Positions 6,771-7,702 of a DNA stretch of 7,702 nt are shown here, in pieces. This stretch comes from CBDDRG01 sp051306415 (GTDB taxonomy: Bacteria; Pseudomonadota; Gammaproteobacteria; Pseudomonadales; Porticoccaceae), in assembly GCA_051306415.1 (NCBI GenBank), contig JBPPNE010000031.1:1-7702 (forward strand), in the 5' to 3' direction. Each line of letters opens with the position of its first letter. The first letter of the stretch is position 1. The notes beneath the pieces are model-generated. The model saw only the letters and a program-made list of their open reading frames with translations. It did no database searches and was not told where the DNA came from. Made by a program: the position numbers and the translations under genes.

Positions 6771-7702
6771 ATGAACGCGGCTGGGCCTCTTTCGCTGCGC
6801 TCCGCCTTTGGCCAACCGGCTGCACTCACACTGTTCTTCTTCGGCTTCACCTCCGGACTGCCGTTTTTGCTGGTCGGCGGCACCCTGTCAGTTTGGCTCA
6901 GGGACAGCGGTGTGTCGCTGGCGAGCATCGGCCTCGTCAGTTATGCAACGCTCTGCTACTCCCTGAAATTTTTGTGGGCCCCGGCGGTGGACAGCGTGCG
7001 CCTGCCATGGCTCGGCAAACTGGGCCAGCGCCGCAGCTGGCTGCTGGCCGCCCAGCTCCTGCTACTGGCCAGTCTGCTGGGCATGGCATTGGTGACTCCG
7101 CTGAATTTTGGCACCTTTGTCGCACTGACCTTCCTCGCCGCATTCGCCGGCGCCACCCAGGATGTTGTGGTCGATGCCTATCGCATCGAAATCGCACCCA
7201 TTGAAGCCCAGGGCGCCCTGGCAGCCAGCTATACCCTGGGTTATCGACTGGCGCTGCTCGCTTCGGGCGCGCTCGCGCTGATTCTTGCCGATCGGCTGGC
7301 CTGGTCGCTGGTCTACCAGCTGATGGCGGTATTCCTGCTCGCGATCATGGCGGTGACGCTGCTGGCCCGCGAGCCGGAACACCCCGCCAACCGCACCAGT
7401 TCGCTGGCGGGCATTCTAGAGGACAGTATCACCGGTCCCTTCCGGGATTTTTTCCGGCGCTATTCAGGCCGCATCGGTATCGCCCTGCTGCTCTTCATCG
7501 GACTCTTCAAGATTTCCGATCAGATGCTCGGCGTTATCGCGCTGCCGTTTTATCTGGACGCCGGCTTCAGCAAGACCGAAATCGGTACCGTGTCGAAACT
7601 GTTTGGCGTCTGGATCGGTATCGCCGGCGCGTTTCTCGGCGCCGCCGGCGTAGTTCGCCTGGGTATCGAGCGCACCCTGCTCACCGGCATTCTGCTGGCT
7701 GG
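6771..7702 (+). CDS. AmpG-like MFS permease, N-terminal 310 residues (runs off the window)
   Basis: This is an inner-membrane transporter of the major facilitator superfamily. AmpG members import anhydromuropeptides from peptidoglycan turnover and so feed ampC induction (family knowledge). The N-terminus has the characteristic series FFFGFTSGLPFLLVGGTLSVWL (22-43), ASIGLVSYATLCYSLKFLWAPAVDS (51-75), QRRSWLL (86-92) and FAGATQDVVVDAYRIE (125-140), the last being a strong AmpG-type signature. A long loop at about 200-235 separates the two halves, and helix 7 starts near 236. The frame is open to the window edge without a stop, so about 100 residues or more are missing. Start is the ATG at 6771, chosen because upstream there is only a GTG at 6699 and the conserved region begins about 20 residues in; the ribosome-binding site is poor (AGCGAG too close). 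It is the only plus-strand gene. Close relatives transport other substrates, so the exact cargo is not certain. Confidence 0.88.
   Translation, partial: MNAAGPLSLRSAFGQPAALTLFFFGFTSGLPFLLVGGTLSVWLRDSGVSLASIGLVSYATLCYSLKFLWAPAVDSVRLPWLGKLGQRRSWLLAAQLLLLASLLGMALVTPLNFGTFVALTFLAAFAGATQDVVVDAYRIEIAPIEAQGALAASYTLGYRLALLASGALALILADRLAWSLVYQLMAVFLLAIMAVTLLAREPEHPANRTSSLAGILEDSITGPFRDFFRRYSGRIGIALLLFIGLFKISDQMLGVIALPFYLDAGFSKTEIGTVSKLFGVWIGIAGAFLGAAGVVRLGIERTLLTGILLA

Overview
The window reads as ordinary chromosomal DNA of a gammaproteobacterium. The fxsA-groES-groEL gene order, the single-chain class I fumarase of about 505 residues and the AmpG-type permease all fit the Pseudomonas/Cellvibrio/marine-gammaproteobacteria side of the class; naming an order would be inference. 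Base composition is moderately GC-rich and even, and I see no transposase, integrase, phage gene, CRISPR array, rRNA or tRNA.

Layout, left to right. All complete genes lie on the minus strand, so their transcripts run right to left. At 1-43 there may be the first codons of a gene leaving the window (weak). At 60-1577 is an oxygen-sensitive class I fumarase (TCA cycle). At 1683-2471 is an uncharacterised single-pass membrane protein with a long coiled coil, upstream of and co-directional with the fumarase; a 14-bp tandem repeat sits between them and carries the coiled-coil gene's stop codon. A promoter with a perfect TATAAT (2570-2575) and a strong terminator (2613-2640) separate this pair from the next gene. 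At 2655-3311 is a six-helix membrane protein of the urate hydroxylase PuuD / Urate_ox_N type, without a cytochrome c tail. A UUCG-capped terminator (3562-3589) ends the groE operon: groEL 3632-5302 and groES 5360-5656, with a good sigma-32 (heat-shock) promoter at 5811-5836 and a leader of about 150 nt that has several potential RNA hairpins, one enclosing the groES ribosome-binding site. fxsA (5922-6371) is upstream. After a 399-nt gap with no convincing gene, an AmpG-like MFS permease (6771 to the window edge) runs on the plus strand.

The genes are mostly housekeeping: protein folding (GroES/GroEL), central metabolism (fumarase), inner-membrane proteins (FxsA, AmpG-like, PuuD-like). I found no new multi-gene system. 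The points most worth a second look are the groES leader, the solitary PuuD-type membrane domain with a palindrome in front of it, the coiled-coil protein next to the fumarase, and the 14-bp repeat.
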